DNA of 64,000 nt from contig NZ_JAKRVX010000008.1 of NCBI RefSeq assembly GCF_023638035.1, forward strand, positions 1 through 64,000, read 5' to 3'. The notes below the pieces were generated by a model. The model did not search any database and was not told where the DNA came from. It saw only the letters and a list, made by a program, of their open reading frames with translations. The position numbers were made by a program, and so were the translations under genes. Positions 45,901 through 53,832 of the stretch are shown piece after piece. The DNA is from Natronocalculus amylovorans. GTDB taxonomy: Archaea > Halobacteriota > Halobacteria > Halobacteriales > Haloferacaceae. Each line of letters begins with the position of its first letter. The first letter of the stretch is position 1.

Positions 45901-46425
45901 TGTGATCGGCTCGCACGAGAACATGGGCTTCAATCGGCCGTTCCACACGCCAAGCAGTGTATCGAGCGATATTTCCAGAGTGAAGTCACGGAGTGGGAGC
46001 TAAAAGCCGTTGAAGTTCCATTCTCTCTTGACCATCTTGCAGAGAGATCAGGGGCGGATGCGGTTACTGGATACATTGATGCAGTTTACAAAAATATCGA
46101 TGATGAATTGGTTGTACTTGATTACAAATCGACAGACGGTGATCGATCACTTGAAACGAGCTACCAGCTCGTACTGTATCTGTTAGCCGCCGATGCCAGG
46201 TTCTCAGAGCAGGTTGCTGGCGCTGGCTATCTCTCACTTGGAGCGTCCGGTCCAACATGTACTGTGTTCGACCGCCAGTCGCTCTTAGCACAAATCCCAT
46301 CGCTGATGGAGCAGCTCTCGAAAGCGACCAATTCGACGTACTATTCGACGACACCTGGCACACACTGTCGGTACTGCCCACATCGATCGCTAGGTTGTGG
46401 ACCGGCTGATGATGAACCGCTGTAA
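42925..46425 (+). CDS. UvrD/AddA-like helicase with C-terminal PD-(D/E)XK Fe-S nuclease
   Basis: 1166 residues. Superfamily 1 helicase motifs are intact: Walker A DAGAGTGKTTT (about 38-48), Walker B FCDEFQDTD (about 360), motif III VIGDADQAIYEWRGA, motif IV LDLNFRSYQPI, motif V TVHQAKGLDFPVV, motif VI LHVAITRARDRLVLFG. The C-terminal ~250 residues form an intact RecB-type nuclease: LFHHVAEDAYW, GYIDAVY, LDYKS and the QLVLY helix. The 4Fe-4S Cys set is FGDCSRKHY plus HCRYCPHRSLGC. It would be the motor and nuclease of a DNA end-processing complex. The start overlaps the previous stop (ATGA). Confidence 0.9.
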   Translation: MTTERSEETTNSDLDEEFILKGNQPAVATTTADRIVVDAGAGTGKTTTMVARIEALLEAETVTPDEILVLTFANKAAHGAIDRLTDSLSGTDAFDIDAYTYHSFCYGILREYAYAVGMSPDFELLTDDRQRAIIGSIHDSLTFTHTTPERATAADLTKFIETFRNAGIGPDTIEETLPDPALVSQLATIVRELKQTADQQFGADSEGSLAFRSKNGHPRLVKRLERFKNVLSYQRSLIDTSDPFGEHVQTYLSHCLSIVETLITVLPDKNDDWSRVPSGLFGTWSGVHGASLKDTKQTPISRLDSLLELFARAHTFCAGYRQYEQVLTERDAIDYAGLIRRTTELLESDLGTDICDRYTHIFCDEFQDTDSAQLSLVAALSADQSVFVIGDADQAIYEWRGADPTNITDIASVFPTIEPMELDLNFRSYQPILDLSNALPGSTKTLQSTRGTAPNSVLTVSADREKPIQASQVSSTVSNLLTGGFEDIETHNLGDIAILVRQNYEADLICAALADDSIPYTRSGGTHDSMPVGITTLLAYLRVLVDPTDDRSLIRVLKLVYRIPDSDIRILARQGETVIAGLREAVDSLAHPDRATRALNDITELTELRRSSSLSALYGTLCTQTKIKWTFTDRDRALIPALESRIDAFSETATDGRLTAGFIRYLDDPAALESARTLDSDAGEKSENAVDVMTVHQAKGLDFPVVLLPFLGPSWAPPPSFNLWRDTSDWSVLEQFCTGSLASPLMESLSDTAAAEQWRVLHVAITRARDRLVLFGNSETHATVHASALDPLLPTGIGWSHGGASVDTWAAVSDAIESLTQTEAVGAEADTDHRIATAKTDQEDHKRAVTDITTAVEVARKQTPEQITWYDGSTVSADRAISEIRSLTRSIKDGTISIHDSQTETRYNAVPSQVTRSDSLPRIHSHTALETFGDCSRKHYLDHVVYGISDPVATDSETDDSVPWQEVGTLFHHVAEDAYWRSLTTQPQWNDACDRLAREHGLQSAVPHAKQCIERYFQSEVTEWELKAVEVPFSLDHLAERSGADAVTGYIDAVYKNIDDELVVLDYKSTDGDRSLETSYQLVLYLLAADARFSEQVAGAGYLSLGASGPTCTVFDRQSLLAQIPSLMEQLSKATNSTYYSTTPGTHCRYCPHRSLGCGPADDEPL

Positions 46426-46439
46426 TGCTTCCTTAACCC

Positions 46440-47447
46440 CTATTTGTTGTCAGAAAGTGTGGCATACACACTCCAAGATGCGTCTTCTGTGGGACGATCA
46501 CTGGCTTTTCCATCAATGAGTACCCCAGTACCAGACGCGACAGTACCAACTACCGCTGCATCAGTTCCTGCCTCGGATAATTTCGCTGCTACCTTCTCCC
46601 CATCACCTGCTTCAGTTGTTATCAGCAGCGTCCCTGAACTAGTTGCAGTCCACGGATCCATATCCAGTGCCGTACAGACCTGTTTGACTGCAGGCTGCAT
46701 TGGAATCGCCTCACGATCGACCCGAAACTGGACGCCTGCACTGGATGCCATTTCGTGAAACGCTCCGATAACCCCTCCTTCTGTTGCATCGTGCATCGCA
46801 GTTACGTTGCCGGCATCCCTCGCTACTGCTGTATCAGAGACGGTTTGGGTCCGCTCGAGCAGTGTTGACGCAGCGTTAATCATCTCCGCTGACAGTGGTA
46901 TTTTTGATGGATACAGCGACGCAAACAGCCCAGTTGCTTCGACTGCAGGGCCTTTTGTAAGGACGATCTCATTTCCTGGTTTTGCACCGTCTGGCCGAAT
47001 AATATCCGCATGTGCACCAACTGCCATTGCAGTTGCCGACCCAATCCATGGATACGTTGCACCAGGGTATCTCGCAGTGTGACCAGTGACAACTGCAATA
47101 TCAAGCCGCTCACACTCTGCATGGATTGCGCTCCAGAATGTTGCAAACTCGGCATCTGTAATCTTGGTTGGTAACGCAAATGCGATCGAGAGATGCGACG
47201 GCGGTAATCCTGACACTGCAACATCAGAGAGCACAATATGTACGGCAAATCGCCCTGCACGATCGAAGCCAAGCTCCGGAAGCAACGAAATTGGATCTGT
47301 TGCAGTAACTACTGCAGCGCCATTGACATCAAAGACGCCGAAATCAACGCCGTGTGTTGGGCCGAGCGCGACGTCCGATCGCTCAGCACCTAATTGCGGC
47401 GCAATATGGGTGTGAAAGAATTGATCCGAGATTTTTCCGAGTGTCAT
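46440..47447 (-). CDS. AIR synthase-related protein (HypE/ThiL-like)
   Basis: 335 residues from ATG at 47447. The PurM-like fold is seen in VVTATDPISLLPELGFDRAGRFAVHIVLSDVAVSG, GHTARYPG and the glycine-rich AMHDATEGGVIGAFHEMA, where the ATP-binding aspartates and the DATEGG loop lie. These match HypE/AIR synthase-related archaeal proteins. The HypE C-terminal Cys is absent, so it is not a hydrogenase maturation enzyme. It likely binds ATP and phosphorylates or activates an unknown substrate. It is convergent with the helicase-nuclease operon, 14 bases away. Confidence 0.82.
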   Translation of the reverse strand: MTLGKISDQFFHTHIAPQLGAERSDVALGPTHGVDFGVFDVNGAAVVTATDPISLLPELGFDRAGRFAVHIVLSDVAVSGLPPSHLSIAFALPTKITDAEFATFWSAIHAECERLDIAVVTGHTARYPGATYPWIGSATAMAVGAHADIIRPDGAKPGNEIVLTKGPAVEATGLFASLYPSKIPLSAEMINAASTLLERTQTVSDTAVARDAGNVTAMHDATEGGVIGAFHEMASSAGVQFRVDREAIPMQPAVKQVCTALDMDPWTATSSGTLLITTEAGDGEKVAAKLSEAGTDAAVVGTVASGTGVLIDGKASDRPTEDASWSVYATLSDNK

Positions 47448-47591
47448 TGGTGGCCGATATTTTCTCACACACGTGAAAATACCCTCTGGTTAGTGTCTGA
47501 AGATGGTAATCTCTTGTTCCGATGAGTAATGTCTCCTGAAATTTGTTCAATAGTGGCTAACAATAATGGTTCACGCCAGCCGTTAGGTTGG

Positions 47592-47891
47592 ATGACTCGT
47601 ATGTTTGAACTGACTGGATTCCAGCGTGACCTATTGTACGTAATCGCCGGCCTTGGTCGGCCATCCGGTCAAATGGTACGCAGAGAGATTGAAAAGCACG
47701 TTGATAATGTTAATCACGGACGGCTGTATCCGAATTTAGATACACTTGTTGAGTACGGACTCGTCGAGAAGGGCCGCCATGATCAGCGAACCAACTACTA
47801 CGAGATCGCACCAGAGGGACGAGAGCTGATCTCAAAACGTCGTCGATGGGAAGATACGTACGTTTCACAGCCGATCGAAGAAACGCACTGA
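47592..47891 (+). CDS. PadR-family transcriptional regulator
   Basis: 99 residues from ATG at 47592 (MTRMFELTGF); an ATG three codons on is equally possible. It is a compact winged helix: LTGFQRDLLYVIAGLGRPSGQ, then HGRLYPNLDTLVEYGLVEKG and the wing RTNYYEIAPEGREL. This is the common small haloarchaeal PadR type. It is divergent from the AIR-synthase-like gene (gap about 145 bases) and convergent with glmM. Target unknown. Confidence 0.88.
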   Translation: MTRMFELTGFQRDLLYVIAGLGRPSGQMVRREIEKHVDNVNHGRLYPNLDTLVEYGLVEKGRHDQRTNYYEIAPEGRELISKRRRWEDTYVSQPIEETH

Positions 47892-47989
47892 TCGACACAC
47901 CCCATCAATTTCCAATTTATTATACCGTAGACTCTCTGTGAGTGTCTACAAACCCAGACTATACTTTGAAGTTTAGCTGCGACGCCTGT

Positions 47990-49330
47990 TCACGAGGGTA
48001 TTGATCGGATTCCTTCTACTGACTCCGTCACAACCGTATCAAATTTGTCACTCAGTGATTGGGTCATCGCTGCTGATTTTGATTCCACGGTGAGACGAAC
48101 AACGGGCTCGGTTCGGCTTGGGCGAATAAGTGCCCATCCGGTACCGTTTTTTGTCCAGATCTTGATCCCATCGATCATCTCGATCGTTTCGTACGTATCT
48201 ATAATTCTGTTCCGCACACGATCGAGGGCCAACTCTGCATCTTGTGTTGGATACTTATATCGTTTCAGCACATGGGTGTTGAATGGCTCAGTGAGCGTCG
48301 ATAATCGCCCTTCTGAAGCTACTAGTGAGACAATATTACAGGCTGCAAAATGTGCATCAGAGCAGTTGATCTCAGTTGACCACATCATTGTTCCAGAGCT
48401 TTCTCCACCAAAGGCAGGTGTTTCGGTCTCCGTGAGTGCACTTGCAACAAATGAATCCCCAACTGGTGTGCGAATAACTTCTTGACCATATTTATTGGCG
48501 ATTGTCTCAACCTGTGTACTTGCATTCACTGGAACGACAAGATCGTGTCCGGACGCAGCTGCTCGATCGCACAACAACGCAAGCAGTGTGTCACCAGAGA
48601 CGTATGCTCCTGTTTCATCTACTACTGCGAGTCGATCCGCATCAGCATCATGTGCGATACCGATATCTGCGCCAATTGAAGGAACGACTTCTCTAAGCAT
48701 CTTGCAATTCGCTTCAGTGGGCTCAATTTCACGTCCTGGGAACGTTCCGTCCGGCTGCCCATGAATCGTTGTAACACGACAACCAAGTGACGACAGGACG
48801 TCTGCTGTTACACGCCCTGCCCCGTTCCCGAGGTCGACGACAACAGAGAGATCGAAGTGTGGAAATTGTGATTGGAGATAATTGACATGCCGATCGCCAA
48901 ACGTGGTAATCATGTTCTCGGTTCCTGGTGTGATCGGCCGATCAAGTGGTACACTTTGTCCATTAGCTCGGCGAAGGATTGAGCGATGCTCTGTCCTATC
49001 AAAAGGACGCCCTGTTGCTGTAAAAAACTTCAACCCGTTCTCCTCTTGGGGATTGTGTGACCCTGTTATCATTACCCCGACATCGGCATCAGTCCACTCA
49101 ACAGCCCGTGCAAGTGTTGGCGAGGATTCAATACCAAGATAAATAACGTCAACACCTCGTTCGAGAAGTCCTGCAGCTAATCCATGCTCCAGTAGTATCC
49201 CTGTTCTTCGAGTATCTCGCCCTACGACTACTTTGTTGGAATCTGTCCCAACTGCTCGACCAAGGCGTAGTGCTGTCTGTGCAGTAATTGTTTCTCCGAC
49301 TGGCCCTCGGACGCCATTCGTCCCGAACAT
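47990..49330 (-). CDS. glmM: Phosphoglucosamine mutase
   Basis: 446 residues. It opens MFGTNGVRGPVGETIT. The catalytic serine loop is MITGSHNPQEENGLKF, the metal-binding loop is AHDADADRLAV, the sugar loop region GGESSGTMMW, and the phosphate-binding tail is RPSRTEPVVRLTVE. All features of the alpha-D-phosphohexomutase family in its archaeal GlmM form are visible. It converts glucosamine-6-phosphate to glucosamine-1-phosphate, the step after GlmS, which is encoded 0.9 kb away on the same strand. Sugar specificity could also be mannose/glucose phosphate. Confidence 0.92.
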   Translation of the reverse strand: MFGTNGVRGPVGETITAQTALRLGRAVGTDSNKVVVGRDTRRTGILLEHGLAAGLLERGVDVIYLGIESSPTLARAVEWTDADVGVMITGSHNPQEENGLKFFTATGRPFDRTEHRSILRRANGQSVPLDRPITPGTENMITTFGDRHVNYLQSQFPHFDLSVVVDLGNGAGRVTADVLSSLGCRVTTIHGQPDGTFPGREIEPTEANCKMLREVVPSIGADIGIAHDADADRLAVVDETGAYVSGDTLLALLCDRAAASGHDLVVPVNASTQVETIANKYGQEVIRTPVGDSFVASALTETETPAFGGESSGTMMWSTEINCSDAHFAACNIVSLVASEGRLSTLTEPFNTHVLKRYKYPTQDAELALDRVRNRIIDTYETIEMIDGIKIWTKNGTGWALIRPSRTEPVVRLTVESKSAAMTQSLSDKFDTVVTESVEGIRSIPS

Positions 49331-49489
49331 ACTGTACTCGCTCGTACTGGCCGGTTTAGTATTTACAACATACTGCTGTCTCCAGTGCTAACGCGACCTG
49401 TACTAAAAATAGGGACCTAGAACAGACAAACGAGCGAGGTACGTGCCGTTGATGTTCCGGTATGAACTCGCTACTGCAAATGTAGTCCG

Positions 49490-49840
49490 CTACTCACTAT
49501 TTGTAATTATCCTGATCTCCTTGTCATTTGTCACTGTGATATCACATGATGCATACCCAAATGTGACTTGTGCATCTCCATCACCGTTCGTAATAATGGA
49601 ATCAAGTGCATCGGGGTCGATCGTTCCTGCAAGCTGTGGCAATGCGAGTGGATCCGTCCCTATTATCTTAGCCACTGCAAGCACCACTGCTGTACTCGGT
49701 TTTTCTGTGCCACAGGATGTCTGATATCCTCCAACATGTGTTCGTTGTATCTGTGCAGCTACCCGTCCATCTCGTACTTTACTGTTCGTCACTGTTTCCC
49801 TCTTTGCTTGTTGTATCGTCTGAGTGTTGTCATTTCGCAA
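49490..49840 (-). CDS. HalOD1-domain protein
   Basis: 116 residues. The start reads TTG at 49840, with no nearer in-frame ATG, so the 5' end is uncertain. Residues ~45-115 (STAVVLAVAKIIGTDPLALPQLAGTIDPDALDSII, then VTFGYASCDITVTNDKEIRI) match the haloarchaeal HalOD1 output domain. The N-terminal ~45 residues are basic and disordered-looking. HalOD1 often follows sensor domains in signalling proteins; here it stands alone between glmM and glmS. Function unknown. Confidence 0.65.
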   Translation of the reverse strand: MRNDNTQTIQQAKRETVTNSKVRDGRVAAQIQRTHVGGYQTSCGTEKPSTAVVLAVAKIIGTDPLALPQLAGTIDPDALDSIITNGDGDAQVTFGYASCDITVTNDKEIRIITNSE

Positions 49841-50216
49841 GCTGACAATACACCTGCTTTGGGCAACATATCCTTATTAATTTGATACTAATTAATACTA
49901 CCGGTCATTGACCAATTTCTCCGATAAAAAGCGCTACGAGAGCAGTATACGCCACTTATGCTGCGGTTATTTTTAGTGATTTGTTAGAGAAATAACGGAT
50001 CACGGACGTACGGGGCGTAAGCCCACGAGTTCAGTCGTTCACGAGACACAACACGTCTCGTTAGCCAACCAGAACTCGACACGTTCTGATGACCCTGGAT
50101 GCATCCGCCCATGTCGAATCAACGAAACAAGCGGTGAAATGGTCCTTACGAACGCTCCAACCAACGTGGGGCTATTCCTCAGTGAGGGACACCCACAACT
50201 TTAATCGTAAAAGGAG
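49841..50216. other. Spacer with transposon relic upstream of HalOD1 gene
   Basis: This spacer holds mostly the TnpB relic listed separately (49995-50215) and about 150 bases of promoter-like AT-rich DNA (TATTAATTTGATACTAATTA near 49870). No intact gene. Confidence 0.5.
49995..50215 (-). mobile_element. Degraded TnpB-element 3' remnant
   Basis: Read on the minus strand, bases ~50100 to ~50040 give CAGAAC...GAGTTCTGGTTGGC followed by ACGAGACG...CGTCTCGTGAAC. These are close to the tnpB 3' end at 59152-59202 (CAGAACTC...GAGTTCTGGTTGGC, ACGAGACG...CGTCTCGTCAAC). Several gaps and stop codons show decay. It lies directly against the 3' end of glmS. Confidence 0.55.
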
Positions 50217-52025
50217 TTACTCTACTGTAACGCTTTTTGCAAGATTTCGTGGTCGATCGATTGAGCGTCCAAGTGCAGACGCACAATGATATGCGATTAG
50301 TTGAAGTTGTACGTTGGTGAGAACTCCAGAGAGCTCAGGAGTGAGCGATGGAACGCCAATGTATTCATCACACACTCGGCGTGGGCCGTCCGCTTGGTCT
50401 GGTCCGATACCAATCACCGTCGCTCCACGAGATCGAACCTCATGTGCGTTACTCACTGTCTTTTCATCATGATCTCCAGTAAATACGACTAACACTGCAC
50501 TTTCCGGGGTAATTAACGCAAGCGGGCCATGTTTTAGTTGTCCAGCAGCAAATCCTTCAGCATGCTCATACGTTATTTCCTTAAATTTTAACGCCCCTTC
50601 AAGTGCTACTGGATATCCGACACCCCGGCCGATGAAGAATCGGTTCGGGCGATTCACCAGCGTCTGTGCGACATACTCGCTGTCGGCTGTTGATAACACC
50701 GTATCGACTGCTGTTGGGAGCTCCGCGATCGAACTGAGCAGTGCCGAATTTGACGCTGTTTTTGAGCCAAGCGTTGGTGTTAGATATGCTGCAAGTAGTG
50801 ATAGTGTCGCAACCTGTGACGAAAATGTCTTGGTTGCTGCAACGCCAATCTCCGGTCCTGCGTGAATATACACCGTCTTGTCGGCAATACGTTCAATTGA
50901 CGATCCGACAACATTTGTCACTGCCAACGACCGTGCATCGGTCTCGTTTACACGGTGGATTGATTCGATTGTATCCGCAGTCTCACCGCTTTGTGTTATT
51001 GCAACGACAAGCGTTCGCTCATCGATCGCAGCAGGATACGACGAGAACTCGCCTGCTCTGTGCACGTGTGCTGGAATTCCTCGTGCGTTGAGAAGCTGAC
51101 ACCCATACAGTGCTGCATGATATGATGTCCCACACGCAACAAATTCAATCCGATCAATGTTTGCAAAGAATGACTGGTCGAGTTCTTCGAATACCACCGC
51201 ATTCTCACTCGTTAGCCGTGGTTTAATAGCACTCGCAAGCGCGTCAGGCTGCTCGTGTATCTCTTTCAGCATATAATGGTCATAACCCTGTTTTTCTGCA
51301 GCCTCTGTTGACCATGTAATTGTGGTTGGTTCGAGACTCACACTCTTTCCGTCTCGGAACACTGTGTGTGTTTCCGGTTCAAGCACAGCAACATCTCCGT
51401 CTTCGAGATGAATGACCTCTTTTGTGTGTTCGAGGAACGCGGGTACATCGCTTGCAACGTATCTTGCAGAATCGTCAACCCCAATAACGAGTGGAGAGCC
51501 GTTCCGAGCAACATAGATCGCGTCGCGATGTGTCGTTACCATTGCAAGCGCATACTTGCCGTCGATTCGTTCAGTTACCTTCTGTAGTGCTGTGAGTGGA
51601 TCAACGCCATCCTTGAGATGTTGTTCAACGAGATGGGGCACTACCTCTGTATCGGTCTCGCTCGTGAATTCATGCCCATTGTTTTGGAGCTCGGACTTTA
51701 TTCCGTCGTAGTTTTCAATAATACCATTGTGTACGACGGCAACAGTTCCGGTACAGTCTGTGTGCGGGTGAGCGTTCTCATCCGTTGGCGCACCATGCGT
51801 ACTCCATCGAGTATGACCAATACCCAACATCCCAACCGGTTCGTTTGCAGTAATCGATTGGCGAAGCCCATCGGTTTCTCCTGCTTGCTTTGCGACTGTC
51901 AATCCGTTTCCAGTCGCAACTGCAATACCTGCAGAGTCATATCCCCGATATTCGAGTTTACTGAGACTGTTCATCAACGTAGATGTGATATCTGCATTCG
52001 AAATACACCCTGTAATTCCACACAT
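50217..52025 (-). CDS. glmS: Glutamine--fructose-6-phosphate aminotransferase (isomerizing)
   Basis: 602 residues, standard length. It starts MCGITGCI with the Cys2 nucleophile of the glutaminase domain, then EYRGYDSAGIAV, GHTRWSTHGAPTDENAHPH and VHNGIIENY. The C-terminal half has two SIS domains (FVACGTSYHAA, ITQSGETADT, and GRGVGYPVALEGALKFKEITYEHAEGFAAGQLKHGPLALI). The tail LAKSVTVE is the family's conserved end. It makes glucosamine-6-phosphate, the first step to UDP-GlcNAc for glycosylation, and feeds GlmM. The stop sits right at a transposon relic. Confidence 0.97.
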   Translation of the reverse strand: MCGITGCISNADITSTLMNSLSKLEYRGYDSAGIAVATGNGLTVAKQAGETDGLRQSITANEPVGMLGIGHTRWSTHGAPTDENAHPHTDCTGTVAVVHNGIIENYDGIKSELQNNGHEFTSETDTEVVPHLVEQHLKDGVDPLTALQKVTERIDGKYALAMVTTHRDAIYVARNGSPLVIGVDDSARYVASDVPAFLEHTKEVIHLEDGDVAVLEPETHTVFRDGKSVSLEPTTITWSTEAAEKQGYDHYMLKEIHEQPDALASAIKPRLTSENAVVFEELDQSFFANIDRIEFVACGTSYHAALYGCQLLNARGIPAHVHRAGEFSSYPAAIDERTLVVAITQSGETADTIESIHRVNETDARSLAVTNVVGSSIERIADKTVYIHAGPEIGVAATKTFSSQVATLSLLAAYLTPTLGSKTASNSALLSSIAELPTAVDTVLSTADSEYVAQTLVNRPNRFFIGRGVGYPVALEGALKFKEITYEHAEGFAAGQLKHGPLALITPESAVLVVFTGDHDEKTVSNAHEVRSRGATVIGIGPDQADGPRRVCDEYIGVPSLTPELSGVLTNVQLQLIAYHCASALGRSIDRPRNLAKSVTVE

Positions 52026-52314
52026 CCTAGGATCCTCCTGTTACCTTTGGGAGGCGTGTGCTACTCCCTGTGAGCGAAATAATAGATACGATTGATACTG
52101 TTGTTGTGCTGCATTTCACATGTCGTCTCATTGGAACATCACCGTCGCAGCTTTGCCTATTGTGGCGTGAGTGTGCGACAGGGTTATCTAAGCGACTGTA
52201 ACAGGCTTTGTTATTCTTCGATTTGCTTGTCGCTCAACATGAATTGCTCAGCCTACTTAGCAGTATCCAGTTATATAAATAATGAGTACAGCAGTGAATG
52301 AACGTATCCAGTGC
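52026..52314. other. Spacer between glmS and DUF7344-like gene
   Basis: 289 bases between the glmS start and the DUF7344-like stop. I see no gene, RNA or repeat in it. Confidence 0.5.
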
Positions 52315-52890
52315 CTACGTATCTGCAACAGTCTGTACAACTGCTAGCGTACTTACTGCGATAATTGTCGCAGTAAACGCAATTGTCAACTGTACTGCAG
52401 CGGTTACAATCGAGACCGCAAAGAGTCCTCCTCCAATGATCGACGCACCAAGATAGTAGTACGGCCACCGAGACTGTTCAGTTGATTCAACGTCGAGGAA
52501 CTTATACAGTTGTTCTGCATTCGGTCCGACATTTACTGTCCCTCTGTTATCATCAAAATCAATCACATCCGTGTCATTCATCTTTGGGAGATGACACTGG
52601 TAGAGACCGACATACACGCGTTTGCGCTCTTGTGATGTCAACGCAGTAATTGGCTTATCGTTTTCAATCGCCGCAATGTGCTCCGCAAGGTCGCTCAGTG
52701 TTGTTTGTCCGGGGTTTTCCTGTAAATACCGAAGTACGTGTCGCCGCCGCTCGTTCTTGAGAACCTCAAAAACGAGGTCAAGCGACAGTGTTGTAGCAAC
52801 TTGTTCTGGCTCTGGTTGTGGTTCTGCAGTTGGGTTGCTGGGCGAATCGGCGCTCTCTTTCGATTTGGTTGGTGATATTTGTGTCGTCAT
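52315..52890 (-). CDS. DUF7344-like winged-helix protein with two C-terminal membrane helices
   Basis: 191 residues from ATG at 52890. After a Pro/Glu/Ser-rich N-terminal ~30 residues comes a winged helix: LDLVFEVLKNERRRHVLRYLQENPGQTTLSDLAEHIAA, then RKRVYVGLYQCHLPKMNDTDVIDFDDNRGTVNVG, the usual DUF7344 pattern in haloarchaea. Two membrane segments follow (YYYLGASIIGGGLFAVSIVTA and TIAFTATIIAVSTLAVVQT). It is probably a membrane-tethered regulator. Target genes are unknown. Confidence 0.75.
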   Translation of the reverse strand: MTTQISPTKSKESADSPSNPTAEPQPEPEQVATTLSLDLVFEVLKNERRRHVLRYLQENPGQTTLSDLAEHIAAIENDKPITALTSQERKRVYVGLYQCHLPKMNDTDVIDFDDNRGTVNVGPNAEQLYKFLDVESTEQSRWPYYYLGASIIGGGLFAVSIVTAAVQLTIAFTATIIAVSTLAVVQTVADT

Positions 52891-53511
52891 AATCCAGTTA
52901 CCTATGTTATTAAGTTCGGATATACGCCAGCGGGTGCCGATTCCAACAACGAACATCTCGACACAACTTGCCCACAGCTGTGAAGGTGACGTTTCCATGT
53001 ACGTTGTTGTCGGTCGACATAATGTGTAATGAATATCACGAAGTAATAAATGTTGGCTTTTTTGCAATCAGTGACTATGCCGGTCTTCTGATCATTTGAT
53101 TTCCAAAATTCCAACACATGCGTGTAGGATAGTATTAGATCGGCTATCGTCCGGCGATCATGAGCGTCCGTACCCATGCTGTGTGCCGAAGGTAGCCAAC
53201 GCCATGCGACCCGTAATAGCTGCGTACACGCATCTAGAATGTGATAGTTTCTGACTTGCATTGGCATCTCGTGGCGTGACCAACCCTACCATGAGGAGAC
53301 ATATAAATATCCAGTATCGTTTACCACTCTTTTCTCTCGAAGCCTCTACTTACTAACTAGTAGCATTGATATTCTACCCATACTATATCAGCCTATTCTC
53401 AGCATGTTTTCACTGTGTTCTCGACAATAACCACCGTGAGGGCCCATTTTGGTACCGTCGCAGCCGTAATACTAGTATAACAAAGACCATTGCTCTACTG
53501 TTCTCTCGAAG
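52891..53511. other. Gene-free spacer
   Basis: 621 bases with no convincing reading frame, tRNA or repeat. A TATA-like ACATATAAATATC is at 53299-53312. Part of 53150-53240 is less AT-rich and could be a decayed gene, but I recognise nothing. Confidence 0.4.
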
Positions 53512-53742
53512 ATGACGTGCCCGTACTTAGCGTATCTCCGAGAAGGCGATAACAAGTCCTTTGATCACGAACGCCCGTTTTGTGGCGCAACTGAGAGTTT
53601 TGTCTCGCCAATGCAAGCTGACCTTTGTAATGACCGGTTCGATTTCCACCATACCACCCACTGTAGTATATATCAGGAGTATGAACGAAATACAGAGCTT
53701 GAAACACCGATTGATAGAATGGTTTCACCGATCGATGAATAG
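53512..53742 (+). CDS. Small Cys-rich haloarchaeal protein
   Basis: 76 residues with four Cys: [26 protein letters not shown] and [12 protein letters not shown]. The layout C-x20-C-x14-C-x11-C with a central [16 protein letters not shown] block resembles a common conserved hypothetical of haloarchaea. The Cys set could bind zinc or an iron-sulfur cluster. It lies 90 bases upstream of the BKACE gene on the same strand and may be part of the same transcript. Function unknown. Confidence 0.6.
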   Translation: MTCPYLAYLREGDNKSFDHERPFCGATESFVSPMQADLCNDRFDFHHTTHCSIYQEYERNTELETPIDRMVSPIDE

Positions 53743-53832
53743 TATAATAGCCGTGCTACCATTTGCGAATCCATCGATGCTTGTTCATACTGAAAGCCCC
53801 CCACCTAGTACATTCTAATGAGAGCAAATACT

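Noticed and set aside
46440-47447. Hydrogenase maturation protein HypE
   Set aside because: The PurM fold is present but the C-terminal Cys needed by HypE is missing and no other hyp gene is nearby.
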